From NCBI RefSeq assembly GCF_900142825.1, contig NZ_FRCH01000001.1:124001-188000 (forward strand): DNA of 64,000 nt. The letters run 5' to 3'. Shown in pieces: positions 43,491 through 52,378 of this stretch. Made by a program: the position numbers and the translations under genes. The notes beneath the pieces were generated by a model. It had not been told where the DNA came from. It was given only the letters and a program-made list of their open reading frames with translations, and searched no databases. This DNA comes from Rhodanobacter sp. OK091 (GTDB lineage Bacteria > Pseudomonadota > Gammaproteobacteria > Xanthomonadales > Rhodanobacteraceae). Positions within the stretch are counted from its first letter, which is position 1, and each line of letters opens with the position of its first letter.

Positions 43491-43505
43491 TATCATCCGA
43501 TGATA
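43491..43505. promoter_or_regulatory. Operator palindrome of the toxin-antitoxin operon
   Basis: TATCATC-C-GATGATA, perfect 7-bp arms, 8-22 bp upstream of the toxin ATG and overlapping an AT-rich -10-like stretch. It is the expected autoregulation site of the HTH antitoxin. Confidence 0.7.
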
Positions 43506-43704
43506 ACTTCAATGGAACCGGCTAGGCGTCGTGAGCGACGGATGACCGGGAAAACGAGGCCGAGTTCACTTCCGTGCCTTTACCAAGTGAACTCTGGCCC
43601 GTGTTTCCCGTTTCACCTGACCAGGATCAAGACGACCATCGCGCTGCTCGGGGAACATGCGATATCGCGACACCACAACGATATGCATGAAACGAGGTCA
43701 TACG

Positions 43705-43944
43705 ATGGAATTCCAGATCGCACTCACCGATGCCTGCCCCGGCCCCGACGTCATCCAGGACATCATGTTCGAAGTCGATCCGAGCGCGGTAGTCGATCTC
43801 GACATGAGTGGCCTGGTGATGCGGATATCCTCCTGCGTGACCGTGACGGACCTGATCGAGGTACTGCGGCGAACCGGCTGGACAGTGGCGCCGGAACAGG
43901 TGGCGCAGTTGCCGACCATATGTTGCGGTGGCTGCTCCGGATGA
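43705..43944 (+). CDS. Small HMA-like cysteine-rich protein
   Basis: 79 residues from ATG 43705 (GAGG eight bases upstream). MEFQIALTDACPGPDVIQDI, DPSAVVDLDMSGLVMRISSC and VTVTDLIEVLRRTGW suggest a beta-alpha-beta-beta-alpha ferredoxin-like fold as in heavy-metal-associated domains. The tail ICCGGCSG ends with four potential metal ligands including the preceding Cys. The usual GMTCxxC is replaced, so classical copper-chaperone function is uncertain. It could bind a metal or act as a regulator. Confidence 0.65.
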   Translation: MEFQIALTDACPGPDVIQDIMFEVDPSAVVDLDMSGLVMRISSCVTVTDLIEVLRRTGWTVAPEQVAQLPTICCGGCSG

Positions 43945-43999
43945 AGTGGATCTTGGCCGGCTGCCCTCCGGACCAAGGTCCATACGGCGTGGCGCTCCG

Positions 44000-44045
44000 C
44001 ACGAAGAATGGTGTCAGGGAACATGAAAAGTGCACTCTGCCCCCT
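44000..44045. repeat. REP-like half element (GGTGTCAGGGA)
   Basis: GAATGGTGTCAGGGAACATG matches the left side of the element at 30568, and the right arm is lost. The surrounding 43945-44218 has no gene. Confidence 0.5.
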
Positions 44046-44218
44046 GTTTTGGATTTCTGTAACTGTTGACCAGAGTTCCCGCCGCGCAGTGACACCAGCG
44101 GCTGGTGAGCCAACTGCGAACCATCGCCCGGCGCTTTGCGGTCGCGCAGTGAGCGCCTAGCGTCCGTCGCTGCCTCAGCGCTTCCGAAGCAAAACCATAC
44201 AAGATCTGATCTTACGGT

Positions 44219-44632
44219 TCATTCTTGGGCTTTCGGCCCGGTCACTTGATTTCTGGCAGCTGGATCAACTCCTCGGCTCCAAATCAACCAGAAGACAAGT
44301 CCAGCTAACGCGCCTGTGAGCGCCATCACCAATAAATCTTCAACACGTGGTTGGTTAGGTAGTCGGATGACGGTCGCCATCAAGGCACCAACTAGAAGGC
44401 CTATAAACAACGAGGACCACCATCGCACCAAGTTCTTTCTTCTCAAAAGAAAGTATGCCGGCACCCCAAAGAGTGCCATCAATCCACAAGAATAAACGTA
44501 GACGATCGCACCCATAACTACGAATATCCCGAGGTCCGCTGGTTTGGACGGCGGACTGATTGCAGTGCCGACGACCACGGGTACCAAGGGAGCGATCAAG
44601 AATCCTAAGACGGTGGTTATTCTACGTTTCAT
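44219..44632 (-). CDS. Small membrane protein after the RHS gene, candidate immunity protein
   Basis: 137 residues from ATG 44632 (AGGATTGCCC upstream), starting 8 bp after the RHS stop. Four hydrophobic segments (ITTVLGFLIAPLVPVVVGTA, LGIFVVMGAIVYVYSCGLMALFG, WSSLFIGLLVGALMATVI, DLLVMALTGALAGLVFWLIW) give a polytopic inner-membrane protein. I recognise no family. Small genes placed directly after RHS toxins usually encode the matching immunity protein, so this is the inferred role. Confidence 0.75.
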   Translation of the reverse strand: MKRRITTVLGFLIAPLVPVVVGTAISPPSKPADLGIFVVMGAIVYVYSCGLMALFGVPAYFLLRRKNLVRWWSSLFIGLLVGALMATVIRLPNQPRVEDLLVMALTGALAGLVFWLIWSRGVDPAARNQVTGPKAQE

Positions 44633-44640
44633 GGGCAATC

Positions 44641-47600
44641 CTAGTGCGTGCAGCCACATTGTTGTTTTGACTGGGCGATGATTTGGCTCATTTGGCCGCC
44701 CCAAATGTATTGGTTAGCGGCCCAGTTTGGCCCTATTCCGCCGCCGAGCGCGGACTGTGTCCAAGCATCGCCTTCACCATAGGTATGAGCCACGCCATCT
44801 GTAACCGTTCGGGCGACGTACCCAGGACCAAAGGCACTATTGGCCCCAGTGATGTTTACGACAATCGGGGCGCCCGTGTTCAGATCGCTTGTAAGGTAAG
44901 ACGTCACGGGATTGTTCGGTGCGACAACGGGCACCGCGGCATTGTTGGGTGTCCCACCGGGAGTGGCGGGATTCGGATTCCCAGGCGTCGGATTGTTGAT
45001 AAGGCCTTGCATGACGTCGTTTGGATCAGCACAGCCGATCGGGCGTGTGACGTCATATTTGTGATACCAAAAATCGTTCGGACCGAGACTTGCCGGAAAG
45101 GCGGACGGCGCAGGAAGTCGAAAGGCTGGCCCACCACCTGGATATGCGCACGTAACAAAGCCGCCACTTACTGAACAACCGAGCCCTGACGGGTCAATGT
45201 TGCTGAGTGGGTCGTTGTTGCCGTAGGCATAAGTACTGATCTGCCCACCAAACAACCCCATTGGATCGCTTTGCGGGAACCGTCCTGTTCCCGGCTCATA
45301 GTAACGGGCACCGTTGTACATCAACCCGGTTTCCACATCGTAGTACTGACCCGGATAACGCAAGTTGAGCACATAGCCCGTCGTTGAAGTCGGCGGCAGC
45401 TCCCCGAATGGATTGCCCTGATAGGCCCACGACCAGATCATCGTGCCCGCACTGTTGCTCACCGCCCGCGGCGTGCCCAACTCATCGGCAATCACATAGT
45501 TCACCGAGGTCACAGGTTGCCCATTTGATACGCTGAAAGTTCCTGCTGCCACAGGCACATCGCCGAGCCAAACGTAGAAGTTATCGTTGAGCACGCCTGA
45601 CGTTGGCGGCAGATAGTCACCGATAAGATGGCCGGCTTCATCGTAAGCGAACAGTCGTGCGACTCCCCCTGCTGACTTGTACACCCGCTGCCCTAATGCG
45701 TTGTACAGGTAGCTGCCCACGGTAGTGCCTCCAAGCTGCGCGACCGTCATGCGATTACGACCGCTATACCCAAAACCGTAGGTACCGCTCGCGTCTGTCA
45801 CCGCCGTAGTATTGGCATTCGCGTCAACCGTGCGCGCGGCATTTCCTGTGGCAATAAGCTGATGCGTTCCGGTGTTGTATTGGTATGTACCCGTGGCTGA
45901 CCCGCTGCGGCTCTTGCTTAGGCGATCCCCAGTTTGGTTGTAGGTAAGGCTTTCTAGCACTGTACCGCTTGCTTCCGTGACGGCAGTCAGTCGACGCAGA
46001 GGGTCATAGCTATATGCCTCCGTCGCCGGGTTCGCCCCAGGGTTGCTGCCGATGGCCGTGATATCGCCGAGCGCGTCTCTGGCCACGTGCAGATTGAATG
46101 CCGAACTGGTCAAATCGGTGAGTCTGTAGTTTGCATCATAAGTGCGAGCCACTACTTGCCCGTTGCCCAAGGTATAGCTAGCCAATGGGCCGAACGGCAG
46201 CCAGGTCACGCTGCTCACCTGAACACCCCAATTGCTCGTAATCTGGTTAATCCGTCCGTCGGTGTCGTAAGCGTAGCTAACCGTCATGCCCGGCGGCACG
46301 GTGACGCTCGCGAGACGACCGGCGGCGGTGTAGGTGTAACTGATGGTGCCGCTCGTCCCATTCACGTTTTCGATCTTGGTGATAACGTGCCCTCGAGTGT
46401 CGTAGCAGTACGCTGTGGTGACGGTGTTTTCGAGGATGCGCGTGAGTCGACCGATCGGGTTACTGCTGTTGCAGAGGGTGATGCTGTTGGGATCGTCGTA
46501 GCTGTACGTAATGTTCTGAGTGCTATCTGGATAGCGGCTGGTGATGAGGCGATCCAAGGCGTCGTAGGTGTTGATGGCGACGACGCCCTTGGCATCCGTC
46601 TTCGTTAGGACGTTACCGGCGGCATCGAAGGTGCGACTTGTCGTGCCGGTATCCGGGCTATGCAGCGCCGTGCGGTTGCCCAGGCCGTCGTAGTCGTAGG
46701 TGGTGCTGAGGCCATCCGGATCACTGATGCCCTCCACGTGGTCGCGGGCATCGTAGGCGAACACGCTCTGGGTGTTCTTGGTGGCCGGGTCGGTGCCGTT
46801 GTAGTTGGCGATCGTGCTCTGCAGCCGATTCAGCGCATCGAAGCCCTGATGGCTCTGGATTCCCAGCGCGTCCGCGGACTGCACGAGGTTGCCGTTGGCG
46901 TCGTAGCTGCCGCTGGTGCCGGCGTTGAAGACGGTCTGGTTGAGGCCATCGACGAGTGCGGTGAGCTGGCCCAGCGTGTTGTAGGTCCGCGACAGGCTGT
47001 GCACCACGGTGCCGGAAGCCGTGCGGATCTGCTCGGCCGTCTTATTGCCCGCGGCATCCAGCGTGTAGTGGATGACGTTGCCCTGCGCATCGGTGATGTC
47101 GGTCAGGCGATGCGCGGCATCGTAGGTGTAGCTGGTCGTGATGCCGTCGGGATCGGTGATCGAGGCGATCGCACCGAACGGGGTATAGCTCAGGGTCGTG
47201 GTGGCGCCACCGACGCTGCGCGAGGCGAGCCAGCCGCGCGGGGTGTAGGTCAGATTCGTGACCACGCCGTTGGCGTCCTGGAGGCGGGTGACGCGGCCGG
47301 CGCCGTCGTATGTCAGAACAGCGGTGGTGTGGCCCAGGGCATCGGTCACCGACTGCAGGTCGCCGTGATGTGCGGTGCTGCTGTCGGTCAGGTAATACGC
47401 ATAGGTGGTGACATCGGACACATCGGTGCGCGGACCGTCCACGGCAAGCAGCAAGCCCACGATCGGGCACTGGGTGGTATCGACGGCCGTACAGTAGCTG
47501 TAGGTCCAGCGGCGGACACCGGCCGGCGGCGTGCCGGTGGTGGCGCAGGTGTAACTACTGGCCTGGGCCGGATCGATCTCGCAACGTGCCAGCGGTTGGC

Positions 47601-49272
47601 CGAGGGTGTTGTAGACCCAGGAAGTTTTGGTGACCGCGTTGCCGCTGGCATCGAGCACCGTGCGCGTCAGTGGAACACGCAGCGTGGTGTCCCAGGTGGT
47701 GTTCGTCGTGCGCTGTGCGGTGCTTCCCGAGCCGTCGACCTGCTGATCCAGCAGACCGTTGGCGTCGTGAACCATCGTCGTGACGTTACCGTTGAAGTCG
47801 GTGGTCGACGCGGCATAGCCGTTGCTGTCGAACGTGGCCGCGGCGTTGGGTTGACCGCAGCCGGGGCCGCAAGGTGCGCTGACGGTGCTGGCGTGCATCG
47901 AGCCGTTAGGCACCACGAAACTGAAGGTCGCTTGTGCGCCGGTGGGATACGTCACCGATGTCGTGCTGTTGCTGTTGTAGACCACTTGGGTGAGGTCAAC
48001 GCCGCCCGGCAAGGTCGACATCGTGGCTTGCCCAAGGCTGTTATAGCCAACGCTTGTGAGGCGGTTGCCCGACTCGTCGATGTCGCCAGTCAGCGCGTTG
48101 CGAAGGCTGGTACCGCCAGTGAGTGTGCTTTCGTTATAGACGTACTGGCGTGTCTTCGTATCGGGATACGTCACGGTGACCAGATTGCCGTTCGTGTCAT
48201 AGGCATAACCAAGTACACCGCCATCGGGCTGTGTCGCGGTAGCCACGTTACCTTGTGCGTTGTAGGTGAAGCTGAGCGAACGCCCGCGTGGATCGGTCAC
48301 CGTCAGCAACAGTCCGGCCGATGGCGCCATGCTCGTCGGTGTGGATGCCGTGCTGTAGGCCAAGGTGGTGACTTGGCCATGCGTGTCTGTGATCGAGAGC
48401 AGGTTGCCTTTCGCGTCGTAGGCTTCCTGATAGCGCGTTCTCGCATCGGCATACAGCCATCCGATGATCACCCCAGTTCCATTGGTTTGTGTAGTCAGGT
48501 GATCGGCGACATCAGGGTCCGTCGTCCATTGGCCATTCTGCAGAGTAAACACCACCTGCATGCCATCCGGTCGGAACACAGTCGCGATCGACGTGGTGCC
48601 GCTGCTCAGATACTCCAGGCTTCGATCGAAACTGTGCCGCCAATGAGCGCCGATGTGCGAAGTAGCCACGGCTGCATGACTGTTGTAGTAGCGATGGAAG
48701 CTCAGCGAGCCGAGATCGTTGTCCGCTTCGTCACGGTATTCGTTACCGGTACCTAGATTGATCGGATCGCCTGCGCAATGGCATGTGGGGCCATTGTTTT
48801 TGCCTGGAATATAGGGATAGGCCGTCCCATAAATACTGCCACCGCCACCGCATGTGCCCTGAAGGTAAAAACTGGCGAAATGCCCGGTCTGTGGGCCAGC
48901 ACCATCGTATGAAGGAGCATATGAGCAGCCGGGGAATGCATATGCCCAATCCAGTTGATACTGTGCCCACCACTTAGCAAGCGCCGCTTCTACAGATTCC
49001 GAATATCCATCATTGTGATAGGCGTAGTCGTCGTGAAACGGAGCTCCGTAATAGCTAACTGTGCTCGACTGAAAGTTCGTGGCCGTTGTTGCCGCCGAAG
49101 GTGATAGAGGGACACCGACACCTACCGCGGTAGGCGTGCCATGCGAACTCGATGTTCTTGCCGGCCCCGGTTGTGGACTTCCATTTCCCGCGTGTTCGCC
49201 GGCAACCGATGCCGACCCGACACCACACACGCTAACGCACAACACCAGCAACACGCACCGAACGAAGTCCAT
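44641..49272 (-). CDS. Exported RHS/YD-repeat protein with variable C-terminus (polymorphic toxin-like)
   Basis: 1543 residues from ATG 49272 with AGGGGAATC upstream. Signal peptide MDFVRCVLLVLCVSVCGVG, Gly/Ser/Pro-rich linker, then CHCAGDPINLGTGNEYRDEADN (DUF6531-like) near 165-185 and many YD repeats (YDANGNL, YDGLGNRTAL, YTYDAAHRLTDI) from 250 to 1300. The RHS core ends LNLRYPGQYYDVETGLMYNG, ARYYEPGTGRFPQSDPMGLFG, then NIDPSGLG near 1380. The last 165 residues (GCSVSGGFVTCAYPGGGP to MSQIIAQSKQQCGCTH) follow this boundary, as in polymorphic toxins, but I do not recognise their activity. The Sec signal, instead of a PAAR or VgrG leader, is unusual. Confidence 0.9.
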   Translation of the reverse strand: MDFVRCVLLVLCVSVCGVGSASVAGEHAGNGSPQPGPARTSSSHGTPTAVGVGVPLSPSAATTATNFQSSTVSYYGAPFHDDYAYHNDGYSESVEAALAKWWAQYQLDWAYAFPGCSYAPSYDGAGPQTGHFASFYLQGTCGGGGSIYGTAYPYIPGKNNGPTCHCAGDPINLGTGNEYRDEADNDLGSLSFHRYYNSHAAVATSHIGAHWRHSFDRSLEYLSSGTTSIATVFRPDGMQVVFTLQNGQWTTDPDVADHLTTQTNGTGVIIGWLYADARTRYQEAYDAKGNLLSITDTHGQVTTLAYSTASTPTSMAPSAGLLLTVTDPRGRSLSFTYNAQGNVATATQPDGGVLGYAYDTNGNLVTVTYPDTKTRQYVYNESTLTGGTSLRNALTGDIDESGNRLTSVGYNSLGQATMSTLPGGVDLTQVVYNSNSTTSVTYPTGAQATFSFVVPNGSMHASTVSAPCGPGCGQPNAAATFDSNGYAASTTDFNGNVTTMVHDANGLLDQQVDGSGSTAQRTTNTTWDTTLRVPLTRTVLDASGNAVTKTSWVYNTLGQPLARCEIDPAQASSYTCATTGTPPAGVRRWTYSYCTAVDTTQCPIVGLLLAVDGPRTDVSDVTTYAYYLTDSSTAHHGDLQSVTDALGHTTAVLTYDGAGRVTRLQDANGVVTNLTYTPRGWLASRSVGGATTTLSYTPFGAIASITDPDGITTSYTYDAAHRLTDITDAQGNVIHYTLDAAGNKTAEQIRTASGTVVHSLSRTYNTLGQLTALVDGLNQTVFNAGTSGSYDANGNLVQSADALGIQSHQGFDALNRLQSTIANYNGTDPATKNTQSVFAYDARDHVEGISDPDGLSTTYDYDGLGNRTALHSPDTGTTSRTFDAAGNVLTKTDAKGVVAINTYDALDRLITSRYPDSTQNITYSYDDPNSITLCNSSNPIGRLTRILENTVTTAYCYDTRGHVITKIENVNGTSGTISYTYTAAGRLASVTVPPGMTVSYAYDTDGRINQITSNWGVQVSSVTWLPFGPLASYTLGNGQVVARTYDANYRLTDLTSSAFNLHVARDALGDITAIGSNPGANPATEAYSYDPLRRLTAVTEASGTVLESLTYNQTGDRLSKSRSGSATGTYQYNTGTHQLIATGNAARTVDANANTTAVTDASGTYGFGYSGRNRMTVAQLGGTTVGSYLYNALGQRVYKSAGGVARLFAYDEAGHLIGDYLPPTSGVLNDNFYVWLGDVPVAAGTFSVSNGQPVTSVNYVIADELGTPRAVSNSAGTMIWSWAYQGNPFGELPPTSTTGYVLNLRYPGQYYDVETGLMYNGARYYEPGTGRFPQSDPMGLFGGQISTYAYGNNDPLSNIDPSGLGCSVSGGFVTCAYPGGGPAFRLPAPSAFPASLGPNDFWYHKYDVTRPIGCADPNDVMQGLINNPTPGNPNPATPGGTPNNAAVPVVAPNNPVTSYLTSDLNTGAPIVVNITGANSAFGPGYVARTVTDGVAHTYGEGDAWTQSALGGGIGPNWAANQYIWGGQMSQIIAQSKQQCGCTH

Positions 49273-49816
49273 TTGATTCCCCTGTGACGTGGATTGCTGT
49301 GTGGACGGAACGTCCTTTGCCATCGAAAGCTCATCCCGCGACAGGCGTTATAGCAAATCAGGGTGACGTCTGCTGCGACCTGTGTCGTATGGGTCTTCCT
49401 GCAGTACTTCGCGAGATCGCCATCTGCAGTCATTCCAGCTTAGGCCCGCGTCCTTCCGGGTATACCCAAAAAGCGATCTCATCGTCTATGAAGGGTCGCT
49501 TGGCCCAGGCGCTCATGGACGAGCCACCGGGTCAGCACCAGCAAGGCGATCAGCGCCGGAACGATGTTCAGCGATTACCGAAACCGTCAATCAGTCAGAC
49601 CGGAATACGCGGTTATCCGCGCGCCCCGCCCTCGCCTGGCGTCGGCGGCACGTTCTCGCGCACCACGCCGGTCAAGACCAGGTAAGGTTGTTTGATGATA
49701 TCAATGCGGGCCGAGAGGTTACCCCTGTGGGTAAGAACGCGACGAATGCGGGACTTGAATCAGGGAAGCCCACTGTCCTCAAGTCATGCACCATCGACCG
49801 CTGTTAGGCTCACGAC
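49273..49816. other. Intergenic region with XAC0095 relic
   Basis: About 540 bp containing a 3' fragment of an XAC0095-like gene (49617-49680) and the heptamer GTTAGGC (49803-49809). No intact gene is present. The RHS promoter should lie just right of 49272. Confidence 0.45.
49617..49680 (-). pseudogene. XAC0095-like gene 3' fragment
   Basis: Minus-strand frame TGVVRENVPPTPGEGGARG plus stop, closely matching the end of the intact 88-residue gene (TDVVRESVPPTPGEGGAHG at 18298). Sequence further upstream is unrelated. Confidence 0.75.
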
Positions 49817-50191
49817 ATGAACAAGGGACAAACTTTCGTGGTGGATTTCGTCGTCAAGGGCGACTCCCCGGACGTAATGAAGATGGTTCTTGTCGAGGAG
49901 GGGGACTGGTCGGACATTGATGAGCGTCTGCGACGCCTCCAGCAGCGGATGTACGGGTGCATCGATGCAGCGATTGACGGTCAGCTGACCGAGCAATTTC
50001 CTGAAACCAAAGGAAAGAAGATCATCGTTTCAGTTGACTTCTACGATGCTCCTCAGAAGGAAGCCGCTGAGTTCTTCGACAGGTTCTCAAAACAAGTGCT
50101 CTTGATCCCGTCGTACAGCGCTGCGTTGAAGCAAAGCAAGTTCGTGAATGAAATCGCTTTTGAAGCGAATTTTGAAACACTGCCGATATAG
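49817..50191 (+). CDS. DUF6572-like hypothetical protein
   Basis: 124 residues. WSDIDERLRRLQQRMYGCIDAAIDGQLTEQFP (34-65) and KGKKIIVSVDFYDAPQKEAAEFFDR (68-92) resemble the DUF6572 family, with a W-D-D/E-HL-LQ..LN.Y....SGQL...YP..K pattern. The N-terminus (FVVDFVVKGDSPDVMKMVLVEEG) adds a strand. Function unknown. GTTAGGC stands 14 bases before the ATG, as at the left edge of a gene cassette, but no attC is found after the stop. Confidence 0.7.
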   Translation: MNKGQTFVVDFVVKGDSPDVMKMVLVEEGDWSDIDERLRRLQQRMYGCIDAAIDGQLTEQFPETKGKKIIVSVDFYDAPQKEAAEFFDRFSKQVLLIPSYSAALKQSKFVNEIAFEANFETLPI

Positions 50192-50332
50192 GCCATCCAT
50201 GGCCTGCCATCAGTCGTTGTCGTAGAAGTTCAGCGCGGTCGGTTTGTGTCCGAACACCGTCTCGGCGAACTTCGCGTACCCGATTTTAATTACCTCCGTT
50301 CCATCATAGGCCGCTCTGTTCCCCGTCTCCCG

Positions 50333-51004
50333 CTACTGATAGGTCGGAAGCTGCCGCACGATGTGTAACGTGCTGGCCATGGGCAAATGCGCGGGTAGTG
50401 CGTGGTAGGTGGCACGTTCCTCGCGCACGCCGGGTTTCGCTCCGTGCGATGGTCCCAGCCGCTGCGCATTCACGTCGCCGATGATGTCGCGCAGCTTCTG
50501 CGCATCGCGGACGATGGCATCACCCATGATCGACAGCGTGACGTCGGATAGCTCGGCGTGATCGCTGCAGGTCACCACATTGCCAAGGGCCCGCAGGCTG
50601 CTCAGCAGCAGGTTGATCTCGTCGAGCTGATCCAGGGTGACGCCGAAGAGGTAACGGTTGCCGGCCGCATCCATCACCGGCTCGGCGGCGTCCGGTTCCG
50701 CGGCTTCCGTGCAAGCCTCTGCTTGCGCGTCGGCCTCGCCTGCTGCCGCCCTTTCGCCACGCTCGGCCGGCCAGGAGAGTTCATTCAGCACCTGGGCGAT
50801 CTGCTCCTCCAGCAGTTCCAGGCAGATCGCCACTTCGCCTGGACGAATCTCCGAGAACCACTCACTATCCTCGTCCGGCCTGCGCGGTCGCGCCAGATTG
50901 GTCAGGAACCCCACGTATTCGCGTAGCTGCTTCAGCCGCAGCTGGCTGTCCTCCGGCAGGAAATAGCCCATCGTTTCCAGATCATCCGAATCTAACGTCG
51001 ACAT
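50333..51004 (-). CDS. XAC0095-like protein
   Basis: 223 residues with AGGAGGCGACC upstream of ATG. GYFLPEDSQLRLKQLREYVGFLTNLARPRR near 13-42 and VAICLELLEEQIAQVLNELSW near 60-80 form the XAC0095-like core. An Ala/Glu-rich linker (about 85-105) leads to a second helical unit (YLFGVTLDQLDEINLLLSSLRALGNVVTCSDHAEL) and IVRDAQKLRDIIGDVNAQRLG. Probably soluble; function unknown. A smaller relative is at 18298 and a fragment at 49617. Confidence 0.82.
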   Translation of the reverse strand: MSTLDSDDLETMGYFLPEDSQLRLKQLREYVGFLTNLARPRRPDEDSEWFSEIRPGEVAICLELLEEQIAQVLNELSWPAERGERAAAGEADAQAEACTEAAEPDAAEPVMDAAGNRYLFGVTLDQLDEINLLLSSLRALGNVVTCSDHAELSDVTLSIMGDAIVRDAQKLRDIIGDVNAQRLGPSHGAKPGVREERATYHALPAHLPMASTLHIVRQLPTYQ

Positions 51005-51359
51005 GGTCGCCTCCTATTCCACGAAGTGCCCGTCCACGGCATGACGACGGACGGGGTGTCGGGAGGCTAGAAACCGCAGAGAGCCGGCGGGCGTATTCCC
51101 CTTGCGGGTGTTGTATTAGCCGCCCTCCCGACGCAGGAATCACGTCGGCTTGCACCTGCGAACAGGTACAAAAAACCCACCGGTTTGACGGAGGTGGGTA
51201 CCGCTCTCTGCGGAGTTTCTAGGCTCCTTGAAATCGAGTCTGCTACGGCAGTGAAGGGGTGTCAAGAAAGCACAAGGGCTACGCCCTCGGGTAGCCTAAC
51301 CCGCGAAAAATAATCGTCACCGTCTGCATGATTCAAAAAAACGAGAAACAAAGGGGGAC
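51005..51359. other. Intergenic region with the RDD-gene terminator
   Basis: 355 bp. The only structured feature is the terminator at 51168-51199. An AAAGGGGGACCTACTTAA stretch near 51350 resembles a REP-like half element. Confidence 0.45.
51168..51199 (-). terminator. Strong intrinsic terminator
   Basis: On the minus strand ACCCACC / GGTGGGT around an 11-base loop, followed by TTTTTT, 160 bp downstream of the RDD-gene stop. Confidence 0.85.
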
Positions 51360-51827
51360 CTACTTAACTGGGCTTCGAACGAGTACGACTTGGGTCTTTG
51401 GAATAGAGTCGTGCCAGCCCGCCTCGCCGAAGAAGGAAAGCCCATCAAACGGGATGAAGCGGCACAGCGTACGACCGACCACCTGACCAAATGACGGCTT
51501 GTCACCTTGCTGGCTAACCACCATTGTCCCGAGCACCAACTTTCCTGGCGTGCGCGCCCAGATGCCTTCGAAAAAACAGTAGTAGGCAAGCATCAACATT
51601 AGTCCGAGCATAAAGTCCGGGACCCTTCTGAGCGCAGCGACGCCAGCCTGGCCGAACAACAACCCAACCAACGCGCCGAACAGCGCCATCACTAATACCA
51701 GGCAGACATAGTCGATCAACCATGTTCCAAATCGGCGCCAATTGCCTGCCAGTTCGCGTCGCTGCTCTGCCACCGACTCGGTCAACGCGCTGTCGGGAGG
51801 CATATAAGGATTGAATTCGTTAGTCAT
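51360..51827 (-). CDS. RDD-family membrane protein
   Basis: 155 residues. After a soluble start (MTNEFNPYMPPDSALTESVA), RRFGTWLIDYVCLVLVMALFGALVGLL (30-56) is the RDD segment (R-F-x(3)-L-D), then FMLGLMLMLAYYCFFEGIWARTPGKLVLGTMVV with the usual TPGK, and VGRTLCRFIPFDGLSFF. RDD proteins are small multipass membrane proteins of uncertain function; transport has been proposed for some. Confidence 0.88.
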   Translation of the reverse strand: MTNEFNPYMPPDSALTESVAEQRRELAGNWRRFGTWLIDYVCLVLVMALFGALVGLLFGQAGVAALRRVPDFMLGLMLMLAYYCFFEGIWARTPGKLVLGTMVVSQQGDKPSFGQVVGRTLCRFIPFDGLSFFGEAGWHDSIPKTQVVLVRSPVK

Positions 51828-51900
51828 TACGTTCCCTCTTCATGGATTTCATCGAACGGACTCAGATTAACTTCCATACATGCGATAAGCCAAAAAAGGA

Positions 51901-51940
51901 GACGGAGGTAATTACCGAATTTAATTAGCTCCGTCCCCTT
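51901..51940. repeat. REP-like element, ACCGAATTTAAT family
   Basis: GACGGAGGTAATT-ACCGAATTT-AATTAGCTCCGTCC then CCTT, an imperfect stem with the same core as 8885-8935. Confidence 0.65.
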
Positions 51941-51964
51941 ATCTCGGTCCCGTTTCCGTGTTCT

Positions 51965-52378
51965 TCATCGGGTCGATGAGCTCAGGCTGATGCTCGTCAG
52001 GGAAGGGACAGGATGGCCATGCGACAGAGCGGGTGACCAGGTGGTGCTCATGAGAGCGGCGCGCTCTTTGGTGGTGAGTCGGACGCCGGCGGGATAGGAA
52101 ATCTCGGCAGCTTCGGCTTTACCGCTGGCATCCAGCGCCAATACGAAGCAGACGAGCGTAGTGTGGGCGCGGTTGAACGGCTCACCGCCATAGAACCGGG
52201 GAAATTGCGAAGTGATATGGGGAGGCGTATCCGCCTCGGTACCCAGCACGTGGTCAGGTAGCTGCTTCTCGAAGTTGGACAGCAACGGCGCCTTATCGCA
52301 CGAGAGAATCGGCCTGTCCCCCGCATGGACCGATAAGCAGCCAATGACGCCGAGTGTTGCAACAAGTAGTCGCTTCAT
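51965..52378 (-). CDS. Exported TonB C-terminal-like domain protein
   Basis: 137 residues with GGGGAAAC upstream. Signal peptide KRLLVATLGVIGCLSVHA. The C-terminal half (TTLVCFVLALDASGKAEAAE, ISYPAGVRLTTKERAALMSTTWSPALSHGHPV) resembles the TonB C-terminal fold, in which F.L..D.SG....E..... precedes AL....W.PA...G.PV. It lacks the TonB membrane anchor and proline-rich spacer, so it may be a free periplasmic domain. Cys 27 and Cys 78 could pair. Confidence 0.7.
   Translation of the reverse strand: MKRLLVATLGVIGCLSVHAGDRPILSCDKAPLLSNFEKQLPDHVLGTEADTPPHITSQFPRFYGGEPFNRAHTTLVCFVLALDASGKAEAAEISYPAGVRLTTKERAALMSTTWSPALSHGHPVPSLTSISLSSSTR

Noticed and set aside
46660-48756. Open frame of about 698 codons antisense to the RHS gene
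   Set aside because: Repeat-driven shadow of YD repeats (V-G-D-R-rich) without a start signal or family features.
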